This document shows positions 18,054 to 26,997 of a DNA stretch of 64,000 nt, piece after piece. The stretch is from JABMOV01 sp964654545. GTDB taxonomy: Bacteria > Fidelibacterota > Marinisomatia > Marinisomatales > JABMOV01. A program made the translations under genes and the position numbers. Position 1 is the first letter of the stretch; each line of letters starts with the position of its first letter. The notes under the pieces are model-generated. The model searched no databases. It saw only the letters and a program-made list of their open reading frames with translations, and was not told the DNA's origin. The stretch spans positions 62,001 through 126,000 of the forward strand of contig CAZZIU010000002.1 in the NCBI GenBank assembly GCA_964654545.1, written 5' to 3'.

Positions 18054-19289
18054 ATGAAAAACATTTCGGTAGTGATCACGGCTCTGTTTCTGTTCCTCAG
18101 TCAGGGTTGCGAAGAAAAACCAATCATTTACAAAGACTTAAATCCTCCATTTGTCTCTGATTCGCTTATAATAAATTCGATTTACGGGTTTTCCTATCAA
18201 ATCCCACCGTTAATGGGTGACTATAAAAAACTTTATTTAGGGAATTACCAGGATTATCAAAATCCATTCATTTTGTTTGCGGTGAGTCGAATTACAGGTA
18301 GCAATGTAGCCATGGAATCGTTACTGGACTCTAACATTATCATTGATAATGTTTCGTTTAGAATATCAAGTGCCGACAGTGAAATTGTCAGCAGTTCGGA
18401 ATACAGTTTATTTTATTTCCCGAATAGCAGTGATTCACTTTTCCACGAATATGAAACCAATTACCTTGATGGTTTGGATATTACTGTAAATAATGAAAAG
18501 ATATTTTTGAGCGATACAATGCTGGTAGCACAAATAGACACTACATATAATTCTGATTCTACAACCACCATTACGCAAGACAGGTTTCTAGAATTTGATA
18601 TCCCCATGAGTGTATTTGAGATATTTGCAGATACATCTTCCTCAACGACACAAAATCGTTCTTTTATGTTATCCGGACCTGATGATTATAATGGATTGAC
18701 CACGTTTTACAGTCGTCAATCATTAACCAATATACCCGTGTTTAAGGTGAATTATACCGTAAGTGACACAGATACAAGCATCTCCCGATCTGTTTCTTTC
18801 CCACTTTCCCGAGATGTAACCTATTTGATTCCGCCTGATTTATCAAACGATGACACATTATTTGCTTCAGTTGGTCGGGCGAAAGGGCTTCATTCAATTC
18901 TCCAGATTAATTACGATTTCTCCCTTCTTGGAGAACAGATTGTTGTTAAAGAAGCAAAGCTAAATATGTTTGCAATAGATACGGTAAACGAGAATTACAA
19001 AATATTGTTTTATGCACTTGAAGATTCAGTCACATCAGTTGAATCAAGACCAACAGAAGATCCATACGAAAATTTGTACTCTGCTTATTATCAACAATCC
19101 AGCATGAAGAACGGGATGATCACTTTCGATATGAAGTTAGTTTTCCAGGATATTGTAATGGGAAACATAAAAAATTATGGTTTCAAATTATTGGGAAATT
19201 CTGAAAACCCATTTGATATTTTGCATCTTGGTCTACCGGGAGATACTGGCTTTGAACCATATGTGGAGGTCCATTATGTTTCGGATTAG
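18054..19289 (+). CDS. Lipoprotein of unknown function
   Basis: I do not recognise a named family for this 411-residue protein. It has a lipoprotein signal peptide (ALFLFLSQGC) with the lipidated Cys at about residue 19. The mature part is Ser/Thr/Asp-rich and strand-rich, with patches such as FLEFDIPMSVFEIFADT and VKEAKLNMFAIDTV that resemble the DNRLRE-like beta-sandwich units seen in many FCB surface proteins, but this is a weak likeness. It overlaps the following barrel gene by 14 bases, and the pair is followed at once by a TPR lipoprotein, suggesting a three-gene outer-membrane module. Confidence 0.7.
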   Translation: MKNISVVITALFLFLSQGCEEKPIIYKDLNPPFVSDSLIINSIYGFSYQIPPLMGDYKKLYLGNYQDYQNPFILFAVSRITGSNVAMESLLDSNIIIDNVSFRISSADSEIVSSSEYSLFYFPNSSDSLFHEYETNYLDGLDITVNNEKIFLSDTMLVAQIDTTYNSDSTTTITQDRFLEFDIPMSVFEIFADTSSSTTQNRSFMLSGPDDYNGLTTFYSRQSLTNIPVFKVNYTVSDTDTSISRSVSFPLSRDVTYLIPPDLSNDDTLFASVGRAKGLHSILQINYDFSLLGEQIVVKEAKLNMFAIDTVNENYKILFYALEDSVTSVESRPTEDPYENLYSAYYQQSSMKNGMITFDMKLVFQDIVMGNIKNYGFKLLGNSENPFDILHLGLPGDTGFEPYVEVHYVSD

Positions 19290-20535
19290 TGTTTTTGTGT
19301 TATTCTTTTTTGCGATTGGTATTTCCCAAACTCTAATGAATTCTTACGGTATTGGTACTGTCAATCAAAATTCCAGTACTGCGGCGTTAGGGAATGGGTC
19401 AAATAGTATAACACCAAGTTTTGCAAATGGAGTTTCGCTTTCCAATGCTGCAACATGGAAAAATCTGGATTACACATATCTCCATATTGATTACAGCGGT
19501 GGTCAGACCATATTTGGTGAAAATAATATTGGTCAATTTTCAGGTTTACATCGGGCCCAATTAATTGTCCCGATAAAATCAAAGCACGCATTCGGGTTGT
19601 CATTGTATCCATATGCATCCAAACAGGCCGATCTCATGACACCATCCGATTCTATGACAGTACCGATTGGAAATAAATCAGAAGGTGGGGTCAATGCATT
19701 AAGCACATCCGTCGGTATTGAACTTTCGGAAAATGAATCTTTGGGCTTGTCTTATGCCATATTGTTTGGTTCATCCAGATTAATAAAATCGATGACAATC
19801 GATGAATCATCCTATGTGCAAACCACCAGAATGAGTCACAATGCTGGACTTCTGGACATGAGCATTACATCAGACCGATTTATATACAACGATCGACCCA
19901 TTATATTGTATGGACGTATTGGGTTTGCGATTCAACCAATGGATGTTCGGATTTATAAATACCATCTTTTTGAAGATATCGATGGATCAGGTAGTCATAA
20001 TTCTTCTACCGTTTCTTCCCAGGCAGATTTTCCCAATCCGGGATCGGTACCACCACCTGAGTATAACGTGGTGAAGAAAGCCTATTCTCCATTTTCCATT
20101 TCAGCTGGTCTAAATTATCCTCTTAAAAAATCTTGGAATATTGTTAGCGAATTTGAATTGTTAAACAATAATTATTCGTCAGATTATACTCTGTTTGCGC
20201 CTCTTCAAGATGCTGTTGTTTCGCAAACAAAGCTACAAATTGGGATCAATCGATTCCATCGATCCATTCTGAGAAATATGAGTGATCGATTGTCAATTAG
20301 AAGTGGCATCTATAGTCATCGATATTTGTTGGATAATACTGCAAAAGGGATAATGGAAAATGGCATTGCACTGGGGTTTGGTTATATATTTGGGATTACA
20401 AAAAATCAATTGGATATCTCATATCAAATGGGGGTTCGATCAGGTTTAACCAATAGTGAGAATGAAAAATTTTCTAAATTTTCAATGGGAATCAGCATTG
20501 GCGATATTTGGTTCGTAAAAAGGAGAGAGTTATAA
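19276..20535 (+). CDS. Predicted outer-membrane beta-barrel protein
   Basis: The start is placed at ATG 19276 because it is preceded by GGAGG and gives a signal peptide (FRISVFVLFFFAIGISQ); the same frame is open further upstream but only as overlap with the lipoprotein gene. The 420-residue product starts with SYGIGTVNQNSSTAALGNGS and an LSNAATW motif reminiscent of FadL/PorV-type barrels (usually LxNPAxW), followed by alternating-hydrophobicity strands typical of a transmembrane beta-barrel. Ligand or cargo is unknown. Neighbouring lipoproteins may be its periplasmic or surface partners. Confidence 0.68.
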   Translation: MFRISVFVLFFFAIGISQTLMNSYGIGTVNQNSSTAALGNGSNSITPSFANGVSLSNAATWKNLDYTYLHIDYSGGQTIFGENNIGQFSGLHRAQLIVPIKSKHAFGLSLYPYASKQADLMTPSDSMTVPIGNKSEGGVNALSTSVGIELSENESLGLSYAILFGSSRLIKSMTIDESSYVQTTRMSHNAGLLDMSITSDRFIYNDRPIILYGRIGFAIQPMDVRIYKYHLFEDIDGSGSHNSSTVSSQADFPNPGSVPPPEYNVVKKAYSPFSISAGLNYPLKKSWNIVSEFELLNNNYSSDYTLFAPLQDAVVSQTKLQIGINRFHRSILRNMSDRLSIRSGIYSHRYLLDNTAKGIMENGIALGFGYIFGITKNQLDISYQMGVRSGLTNSENEKFSKFSMGISIGDIWFVKRREL

Positions 20536-21813
20536 ATGAACGTATCACAGCTTAAATTAATTGGATTAGTGATTATTGTTTTGGTCATCAGTATGTGTGT
20601 CCCACCATCTGAAGATCCCAATGCAGTAAGTGCAGCTGAACAGGCCAAACTTGATTCATTACGTGAATTGAGGTGTCCTCGATTAATGAGCTCTGCCGCG
20701 GAATATTACCGCAATCAGGATTGGAAGCAAACTGTAAATATTTACAGTCAAATACTTGACTTAGGATGTGACCAATGGAATCCAATTTATGCCCCGCCGG
20801 AAGAAATTTACCTGTATTATGCCATCGCATATGAATTTCTTGGAAAATTTGATAGTTCTGAATATATCTTACTTAAAGGTACAAAGATTTTACCCGATAA
20901 TTCAGATTTGATAAAACGATTGGCCTACTCATACAAACGACAAAGCAAGCTCGATGATGAAATCATTGAACGCGAACGTTTAATGGATTTAACCCCGGGA
21001 GAGACTGAAAATCTAATGGAGTTAGTGCGAGCATACGGCGATAAAGAGGACTGTGACAGACAAATTGATATATTGCGCAAGGTTTTGGAGGTTGAGCCGG
21101 ATAATCAAATTGCAAAAGGCGAACTTGTTGTAGCCTATGAAAACTGTAATAGGGATATTTTGGAAATTTATGCGGAACGCTGTGAGAGTTCTCCAGAGAA
21201 TATTTCCTATTGCATAGATTATGCAGATAAATTGATCGAAGCAGACCGTCCTGAAGAAGCTGTGCAAATATTAAATAGTGTGATACTACAAGATAATTCT
21301 TCCAAAATTGCCTTTCGAAAACTTGCACGCGCATACGAATTAACGGATGACTTAGCCAAGGCTTCAAAAGCGTATGAAGATTTATTCGCCATTGATCCAC
21401 GGGATGTTTCTGTGGCCTTAAGGGTATCAGAAGTAAATGCGCTTGCAGATGACTACGGTCGTGCGATTCGTTGGGCTGAAAAAGCTGTTCAGATCTCCAA
21501 TGGTTCCGGTGATGCATTGGGTCAAAAAGGGCAGGTTTACTACAAAGCACTCAGTTATTGTCGTACCGCAGACGTGACGGATGATGACAGAATTATTGCA
21601 TCATTGGCATACAAATATTTCTCAGAAGCTGAGGCAAAAGGAAACCGTAAATATCGTGGTTCCATGAGCTGGTTGGAAGAAAATGACATGCTTTATTCAA
21701 AAGCCAACTGGTTTATGCTTGATACGGAAAAAAAGAAAAAAGGTTGGGTAAAGCCTGGCTCATCCTGTTATAGTTGGATAACGGAGAAACTGGAGAAAGA
21801 TCCAAGCTGGTAA
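20536..21813 (+). CDS. Tetratricopeptide repeat lipoprotein
   Basis: This 425-residue protein has a lipoprotein signal (GLVIIVLVISMC) and a mature part composed of TPR helices across most of its length (for example QTVNIYSQILDLGC, KAYEDLFAIDPRDVSVALRVSEV and YGRAIRWAEKAVQISNG). TPR lipoproteins of this kind act as assembly or docking scaffolds at the envelope. The gene begins at the base after the barrel-gene stop and 13 bases before glyA, so it closes the outer-membrane trio. Its partner proteins are not identifiable from sequence. Confidence 0.78.
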   Translation: MNVSQLKLIGLVIIVLVISMCVPPSEDPNAVSAAEQAKLDSLRELRCPRLMSSAAEYYRNQDWKQTVNIYSQILDLGCDQWNPIYAPPEEIYLYYAIAYEFLGKFDSSEYILLKGTKILPDNSDLIKRLAYSYKRQSKLDDEIIERERLMDLTPGETENLMELVRAYGDKEDCDRQIDILRKVLEVEPDNQIAKGELVVAYENCNRDILEIYAERCESSPENISYCIDYADKLIEADRPEEAVQILNSVILQDNSSKIAFRKLARAYELTDDLAKASKAYEDLFAIDPRDVSVALRVSEVNALADDYGRAIRWAEKAVQISNGSGDALGQKGQVYYKALSYCRTADVTDDDRIIASLAYKYFSEAEAKGNRKYRGSMSWLEENDMLYSKANWFMLDTEKKKKGWVKPGSSCYSWITEKLEKDPSW

Positions 21814-21826
21814 AATTGGTATTATT

Positions 21827-23131
21827 ATGAGTTTGTCAATTCTTAAAAATGCTGATCCTGAGTTATATGGTGTTTTAATGCGGGAGTTATCACGTGAGCA
21901 CGATACGCTGGAGTTAATCGCGTCGGAAAATTTTGTAAGCTACGCTGTAATGGAAATGGCTGGTGGAGTCATGACCAACAAGTACGCGGAAGGATACCCA
22001 GGAAAACGGTATTATGGAGGCTGTGAATTCGTTGATGAAGCGGAAAATCTAGCACGAGATAGAGCCAAAAAACTTTTCAATGCAGAATACGCGAATGTTC
22101 AACCTCATTCAGGTTCACAAGCAAATATGGCAGCCTTAATGACGTTTGCAAATGTAGGGGATACCATTATGGGGTTGGACCTGGCTCACGGTGGACATCT
22201 GACACATGGGAGTCCGGTGAATTTTTCAGGGCAGCTGTATAATATTGTATCCTATCAGGTTTCTGAGTCTTCTGGTCGGGTCGATCTTGACGACGTTCGT
22301 GAGAAGGCAAAAAAATGCAATCCAAAAGTAATTATATGTGGCGGGAGTGCGTATCCAAGATATATTGAATTCGAAGGATTCAGAAGTATTGCTGATGAAG
22401 TGGGAGCATTTCTTATGGCAGATATAGCCCATCCTTCTGGTTTGGTTGCTACGGGCCTGCATCCATCGCCTATGCCATATTGTGATGTCGTTACAACAAC
22501 AACCCATAAAACATTACGAGGTCCGCGTGGGGGCATGATAATGATGGGCAAAGACCGTGATAATCCCTGGGGTAAAGTCGCTCCAAAATCTGGTCGCACC
22601 AAACAGATATCTGAATTAATTGATTCCACCGTGATGCCAGGGATTCAAGGTGGACCGCTCATGCATATTATAGCAGCAAAAGCAGTTGCATTTGGCGAAG
22701 CGTTACAACCTGAATTTAAACAGTATACACAAAAAATTATTGATAATGCCCAGGAATTGGCAAAATCGTTTTTGGAAAATGATTATACATTAATTTCCGG
22801 TGGTACGGATACCCATTTGGTGTTGATTGATTTGAGTAATAAAGATATCACAGGAAAAATGGCTGAAAAAGCGCTTGAATCTGCCGGAATAACGGTTAAT
22901 AAAAATATGGTTCCTTTTGATAAGCGGAGTCCATTTATTACCAGCGGAATACGCGTAGGGACACCGGCGATAACAACTCGAGGAATGGGTCGCGATGAAA
23001 TGCGGCTCATCGTTCAGATGATCGATGATGTGATTACTTCTCCGGAAGATAGAATGGTAATAGATCGAGTCAGGGGAGAGGTTATTGAGTTATGTTCCTC
23101 ATTCCCATTGTACGAAAACTTACACGGATAA
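21827..23131 (+). CDS. glyA: Serine hydroxymethyltransferase
   Basis: This 434-residue PLP enzyme interconverts serine and glycine and feeds one-carbon units to tetrahydrofolate. The family blocks ELIASENFVS, TNKYAEGYPGKRYYGGCE, NVQPHSGSQAN and the PLP-lysine loop TTTHKTLRGPRGG (Lys228) are intact. Some N-terminal additions are typical for this length. It lies between a TPR lipoprotein and a TRAP transporter operon without obvious functional connection; the 13- and 6-base spacers suggest cotranscription. Confidence 0.97.
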   Translation: MSLSILKNADPELYGVLMRELSREHDTLELIASENFVSYAVMEMAGGVMTNKYAEGYPGKRYYGGCEFVDEAENLARDRAKKLFNAEYANVQPHSGSQANMAALMTFANVGDTIMGLDLAHGGHLTHGSPVNFSGQLYNIVSYQVSESSGRVDLDDVREKAKKCNPKVIICGGSAYPRYIEFEGFRSIADEVGAFLMADIAHPSGLVATGLHPSPMPYCDVVTTTTHKTLRGPRGGMIMMGKDRDNPWGKVAPKSGRTKQISELIDSTVMPGIQGGPLMHIIAAKAVAFGEALQPEFKQYTQKIIDNAQELAKSFLENDYTLISGGTDTHLVLIDLSNKDITGKMAEKALESAGITVNKNMVPFDKRSPFITSGIRVGTPAITTRGMGRDEMRLIVQMIDDVITSPEDRMVIDRVRGEVIELCSSFPLYENLHG

Positions 23132-23137
23132 ACATCC

Positions 23138-24049
23138 ATGGCTAATGCATTACCAAAATATTGGTATTGTCTCATATGCGCAACACTTTTCGTTGGTTGC
23201 ACTCCCACATCCTATATAACCAATAAATTGAATGATACTTTCCAGTATGCGGGATTGGTGTATCAATCTGAAAATGATCCGATTCTTGTGAGGGAAGCGT
23301 TTCCCTTTAATTTAAAAACACTTGATATTCTCATTGCATCCAATCCGGATAATATTGATCTTCTTCGTACCGCTACTTCCTCCTATACAATGTATGCGTA
23401 TGGCTTCATTTTGGAAGATGCAAAACGGACTAGTTTTGTGGATTATCAGAAGGGGAAAAAGGGTTTTACCAGAGCACAAAATCTATTTTTACGTGCAAGA
23501 GATTATGGCATCCGCGCATTGGAATTAAAATATCCTGAATTAGAAAATTTGATAACAAAAAATCAGATGCCAAGCACAATGACATTTGAAAATGGAGATG
23601 TGGAATTGTTGTATTGGACCGCCGCCGCTATGGCTGGGACTATCATTTCCAGTTCAGCAAACCCCCAATTCCTCATTCAAATGCCCACCGTTGGATGGCT
23701 GTTTCAGAAAGCGCTTGAAACCGATTCAGATTGGAACAATGGTGCTTTGTATACAGCCATGATTTCTTATTCCATTTCGCGACCGGATGCGGGAGTTGAT
23801 GCAGAGGATATTGCACGCAGTTATTTTGACAAGGCTGTCGTGATTTCAAATGGTAACGATTGCAGTCCTTTCGTTGCTTTAGCAGAAGCTGTTTCAGTCA
23901 AAAATCAAAATAGGGAAGAATTCGAAAAATTATTATCGCAAGCACTAAATATTGATGTAAATAAAAATTTGGATATACGCCTTGCAAATATCTTAGCCCA
24001 GGATCATGCAAAATGGTTATTAGAAATTTCAGATGAGTTGTTTTACTAA
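23138..24049 (+). CDS. TRAP transporter-associated TPR lipoprotein (TatT-like)
   Basis: This 303-residue protein has a lipoprotein signal (CLICATLFVGC) and the conserved pattern of the TatT family (LxxxNPDNxxLLxxATSSYTMYAYGF, then repeated helical units and ARDYGIRALELKYP). In Treponema pallidum the homologue Tp0956 forms a trimer that docks onto the TRAP solute-binding protein. It is followed by a substrate-binding gene overlapping by one base and then the permease, reproducing the Treponema order, so I assign it as the T component. The substrate of these systems is uncertain; hydrophobic ligands have been suggested. Confidence 0.88.
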   Translation: MANALPKYWYCLICATLFVGCTPTSYITNKLNDTFQYAGLVYQSENDPILVREAFPFNLKTLDILIASNPDNIDLLRTATSSYTMYAYGFILEDAKRTSFVDYQKGKKGFTRAQNLFLRARDYGIRALELKYPELENLITKNQMPSTMTFENGDVELLYWTAAAMAGTIISSSANPQFLIQMPTVGWLFQKALETDSDWNNGALYTAMISYSISRPDAGVDAEDIARSYFDKAVVISNGNDCSPFVALAEAVSVKNQNREEFEKLLSQALNIDVNKNLDIRLANILAQDHAKWLLEISDELFY

Positions 24050-25044
24050 TGAGAAAACAAATACTTACGATAGTCCTAGTTTTGTTGTTTTGCGTACCCC
24101 TTAATGCAAAAAAAGTCATTATTAAAATGGCGACACTTGCACCGGAAGGCACCGAATGGCATGGAATGTTGGTCGATATGGGGCAACAATGGAAAGCAGC
24201 AACCGATGGAGAAGTCATCTTGAAAATATATCCAAATGGAGTTGTTGGTGATGAACGTGATATGATTCGGAAAATGCGTATTGGTCAAATACAGGCTGCA
24301 GCAATAACCAGTGAAGGAATGTCGGAATTAAATCCTGATGTTAACGTATTTATTACACCCTTATTATTTGATAATTATGATGATGTGGATTATATCCGCG
24401 ATCAAATTGGTCCAGAATTAGAAGCTGGAATTGAAAAGAACGGATTTAAATTATTGTATTGGGCAGATGTAGGTTGGGCCTACTGGTTCGCTACCAAACC
24501 CATTCTCACACCGGAAGATTTGAAACCCATGAAAATTTTTACCTGGGCAGGGGATTTTAAAGCCAATGCCTTGTGGAGTGAGGCGGGATATAATTCGGTA
24601 CCTTTGGCATCTATTGATGTCCTATCCGGATTACAAACAGGTTTAATTAATGCTATTGGTACGAATCCATTGGTGGCTCTATCCATGCAGTGGTTCGGTG
24701 TTGCAGATCATATGTCAAATGTTAAATGGGGTTTGCTGACGGCGGGATTGGTGGTGGATAACAGAACCTGGAATAAAATTAAACCGGAGCATCAGAAAGC
24801 AATGATGGAGATTGCCAAAAAATTTGGTAGGGAACATCAAGAGTTCAATCGCCATAAGGACGAAGAGGCGATAGCGGCAATGGAACAATATGGGCTTCAG
24901 ATTCATGAAGTCAGTCCGAAGGATAAAGCAGAGTGGAAAAGATTACTTAGAGAATGGTATCCAATAATTCGTGGGAATTTTATTCCTGTAGAGATATTTG
25001 ATAAAGTTACACGATTAATGGACGAACGCAATTCCACCCCTTGA
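24049..25044 (+). CDS. TRAP transporter substrate-binding protein (DctP family)
   Basis: This 331-residue periplasmic receptor has a signal peptide (ILTIVLVLLFCVPLNA) and the DctP fold: IKMATLAPEGTEWHGM at the mature N-terminus, GVVGDERDMIRKMRIGQIQAA, the hinge/long-helix region and a ligand-cleft segment FATKPILTPEDLKPMKIFTW. The canonical cleft arginine (usually in R-x-x-x-P) is not obvious; the equivalent segment reads PMKIFTW with Lys, so the ligand may not be a simple carboxylate. It belongs to a TatT-TatP-TatQM operon, flanked by the TPR lipoprotein and fused permease. Confidence 0.9.
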   Translation: MRKQILTIVLVLLFCVPLNAKKVIIKMATLAPEGTEWHGMLVDMGQQWKAATDGEVILKIYPNGVVGDERDMIRKMRIGQIQAAAITSEGMSELNPDVNVFITPLLFDNYDDVDYIRDQIGPELEAGIEKNGFKLLYWADVGWAYWFATKPILTPEDLKPMKIFTWAGDFKANALWSEAGYNSVPLASIDVLSGLQTGLINAIGTNPLVALSMQWFGVADHMSNVKWGLLTAGLVVDNRTWNKIKPEHQKAMMEIAKKFGREHQEFNRHKDEEAIAAMEQYGLQIHEVSPKDKAEWKRLLREWYPIIRGNFIPVEIFDKVTRLMDERNSTP

Positions 25045-25048
25045 TTTC

Positions 25049-26839
25049 GTGTTTTACCGTTCTTACAAAGCAGTAGAAGATGGATTGACAATAATCGTCT
25101 TTCTGAGTCTGGTTCTCATACCCGCATCAGAAACTATTTCCAGGTTGTTCAGGTTTTCACTGATTCCAGCATCGCCTATACTCGTTCAGCATTTAACACT
25201 ATGGATTGGGTTTATTGGCGCAATCCTAGCCAGTCGAAAAGGTAAACTGCTGGCCTTGACCACCCACACCATTTTCCAACCAGATGAAAAATTTAATGTT
25301 GGTCATTGGATTGCTCAATTGGTGTCAATTGTTATTGTTTCAGCCCTTGCGTATGGTGCCTTTGAATTATTTCGCATTGAATTCCAGTACCCCATAAACA
25401 TTGCCCCACATATTCCGCGATGGTTTGCCATTCTTATAATGCCTATTGGATTTACAGTCATAGCCATTCAAATGGCATTCATGAGCGGAAAATCATGGCG
25501 GTATCCTATTTCTTTGGTGCTGGCGGGGGCATTATGGTTTTTACTGAATAGATTTGATATGCTGCATGAATATTCGGTTTTCGTTTGGCTGGGATTTGCC
25601 ATTATTGGTACTGCTATGTTGTTCGGAGCCCCAATTTTTATCGGACTTGGAGGACTGGCTGTACTTTTCTTTTGGTTTGATTATGTACCCGTGTCCTCCA
25701 TATCAGCGGAAACATATCGAATTGTCGTTTCACCTTCGTTACCGACGATACCATTGTTTACATTGGCAGGATATCTCTTAGCGGATAGTAAGGCTTCAGA
25801 AAGAATGATGTTGGTCGTGAGATCTTTGTTTGGATGGCTGCCGGGTGGAACTCCTATTATGGTCGTCGTGTTAAGCGGATTTTTTACTGCGCTCACAGGT
25901 GGCTCTGGCGTGACCATCTTAGCCTTAGGCGGATTATTGTACCCGATGCTTCGAAAAGAAGGGTATTCTGAGATGTTTACAATTGGACTTATAACTGTTT
26001 CGGGGTCGGTTGGGCTCCTGTTCCCGCCGAGTCTACCCGCAATTGTATATGGAGTTACTGCAGGTGTTTCTGTAAAAGATGTCTTTTTGGGAGGATTGAT
26101 ACCGGGTATTCTGCTGTTGGTACTTATATCCGGCTGGGCCGTCTATCAGGAAAAAGAACAGCGTGTAAAGCGGCAACCGTTTCAATTCGCAACAGTATGG
26201 AGTGCGTTTGTAAAAGCCAAGTGGGAAGCAATTATTCCGGCACTTGTTCTTCTTGGAATTTTCAGTGGTTTCATGACCCTGGTTGAAACTGCAGCACTGA
26301 CAGTTTTATATATTTTAATTATCGAAGTGTATGTATACAAAGATTTACAATGGAAAAGTATCCCCGCCATCATTATTGAATGCTCAGCACTAATCGGGGG
26401 AGTATTGATTATTCTGGGTGTGGCGATGGGGTTAACCAGTTATTTGGTAGATGCCCAGATTCCTTATATACTGTCAACCTGGGTGAAATCAGTAATTACA
26501 TCAAAATACATATTTTTACTGGCGTTAAATATTCTGCTTCTGGTCGTAGGATGTTTAATGGATATTTTTTCTGCGATTATTGTCATTGTACCATTGATTG
26601 CACCACTGGGAATTCATTTTGGAATCCACCCGGTGCATTTAGCTGTCATTTTCATCGCCAATTTAGAATTGGGATTTTTAACACCTCCAGTTGGGATGAA
26701 TCTGTTTCTATCTGCTTACCGATTCAATAAATCTATGCCAGAATTGTACCGTGCAACGGGACCATTCTATATAGTTCGAATTGTAGCCGTATTATTGATT
26801 ACCTACATACCTATAATCACGTTATGGATGCTTAATTAA
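25049..26839 (+). CDS. Fused TRAP transporter permease (DctQ-DctM type)
   Basis: This 596-residue polytopic protein starts at GTG 25049, 4 bases after the receptor gene. The first ~155 residues resemble the small DctQ subunit (four helices, with WIGFIGAILASRKGKLLAL). The remainder is a DctM-like large subunit with the conserved GGSGVTILALGGLLYPML, GSVGLLFPPSLPAIVYG and FLTPPVGMNLFLSAY stretches. Fusion of both parts is known for this transporter class. It would couple substrate uptake to a sodium or proton gradient. One gene thus completes the operon's membrane part. Confidence 0.92.
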   Translation: MFYRSYKAVEDGLTIIVFLSLVLIPASETISRLFRFSLIPASPILVQHLTLWIGFIGAILASRKGKLLALTTHTIFQPDEKFNVGHWIAQLVSIVIVSALAYGAFELFRIEFQYPINIAPHIPRWFAILIMPIGFTVIAIQMAFMSGKSWRYPISLVLAGALWFLLNRFDMLHEYSVFVWLGFAIIGTAMLFGAPIFIGLGGLAVLFFWFDYVPVSSISAETYRIVVSPSLPTIPLFTLAGYLLADSKASERMMLVVRSLFGWLPGGTPIMVVVLSGFFTALTGGSGVTILALGGLLYPMLRKEGYSEMFTIGLITVSGSVGLLFPPSLPAIVYGVTAGVSVKDVFLGGLIPGILLLVLISGWAVYQEKEQRVKRQPFQFATVWSAFVKAKWEAIIPALVLLGIFSGFMTLVETAALTVLYILIIEVYVYKDLQWKSIPAIIIECSALIGGVLIILGVAMGLTSYLVDAQIPYILSTWVKSVITSKYIFLLALNILLLVVGCLMDIFSAIIVIVPLIAPLGIHFGIHPVHLAVIFIANLELGFLTPPVGMNLFLSAYRFNKSMPELYRATGPFYIVRIVAVLLITYIPIITLWMLN

Positions 26840-26950
26840 ACATTTCGTGGGAACAATCACACATAACAATCATTTCTTGATTGATCGACGAGCTAGGGAT
26901 ATATTCGCCGACTGAAAATGAGGAGTAGTTAATCGAATAATTGTTATCAT

Positions 26951-26969
26951 TTGGGAAACCAATTCCCAA
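26951..26969. repeat. Leader hairpin upstream of the PorV-like gene
   Basis: TTGGGAA (26951-26957) and TTCCCAA (26963-26969) form a perfect 7-base stem with a 5-base loop, 28 bases before ATG 26998 and upstream of its ribosome binding site (GGAG at about 26987). It sits in the 158-base gap after the TRAP operon. No T-run follows, so it is more likely a leader structure or operator than a terminator. Confidence 0.35.
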
Positions 26970-26997
26970 TCGAATTACTAACATTGGAGAAATTTCT

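Noticed and set aside
20963..21550. Long - strand frame of 195 codons opposite the TPR lipoprotein
   Set aside because: It is a shadow frame: the composition is Leu/His/Gln-rich without motifs, and the + strand TPR protein is convincing.
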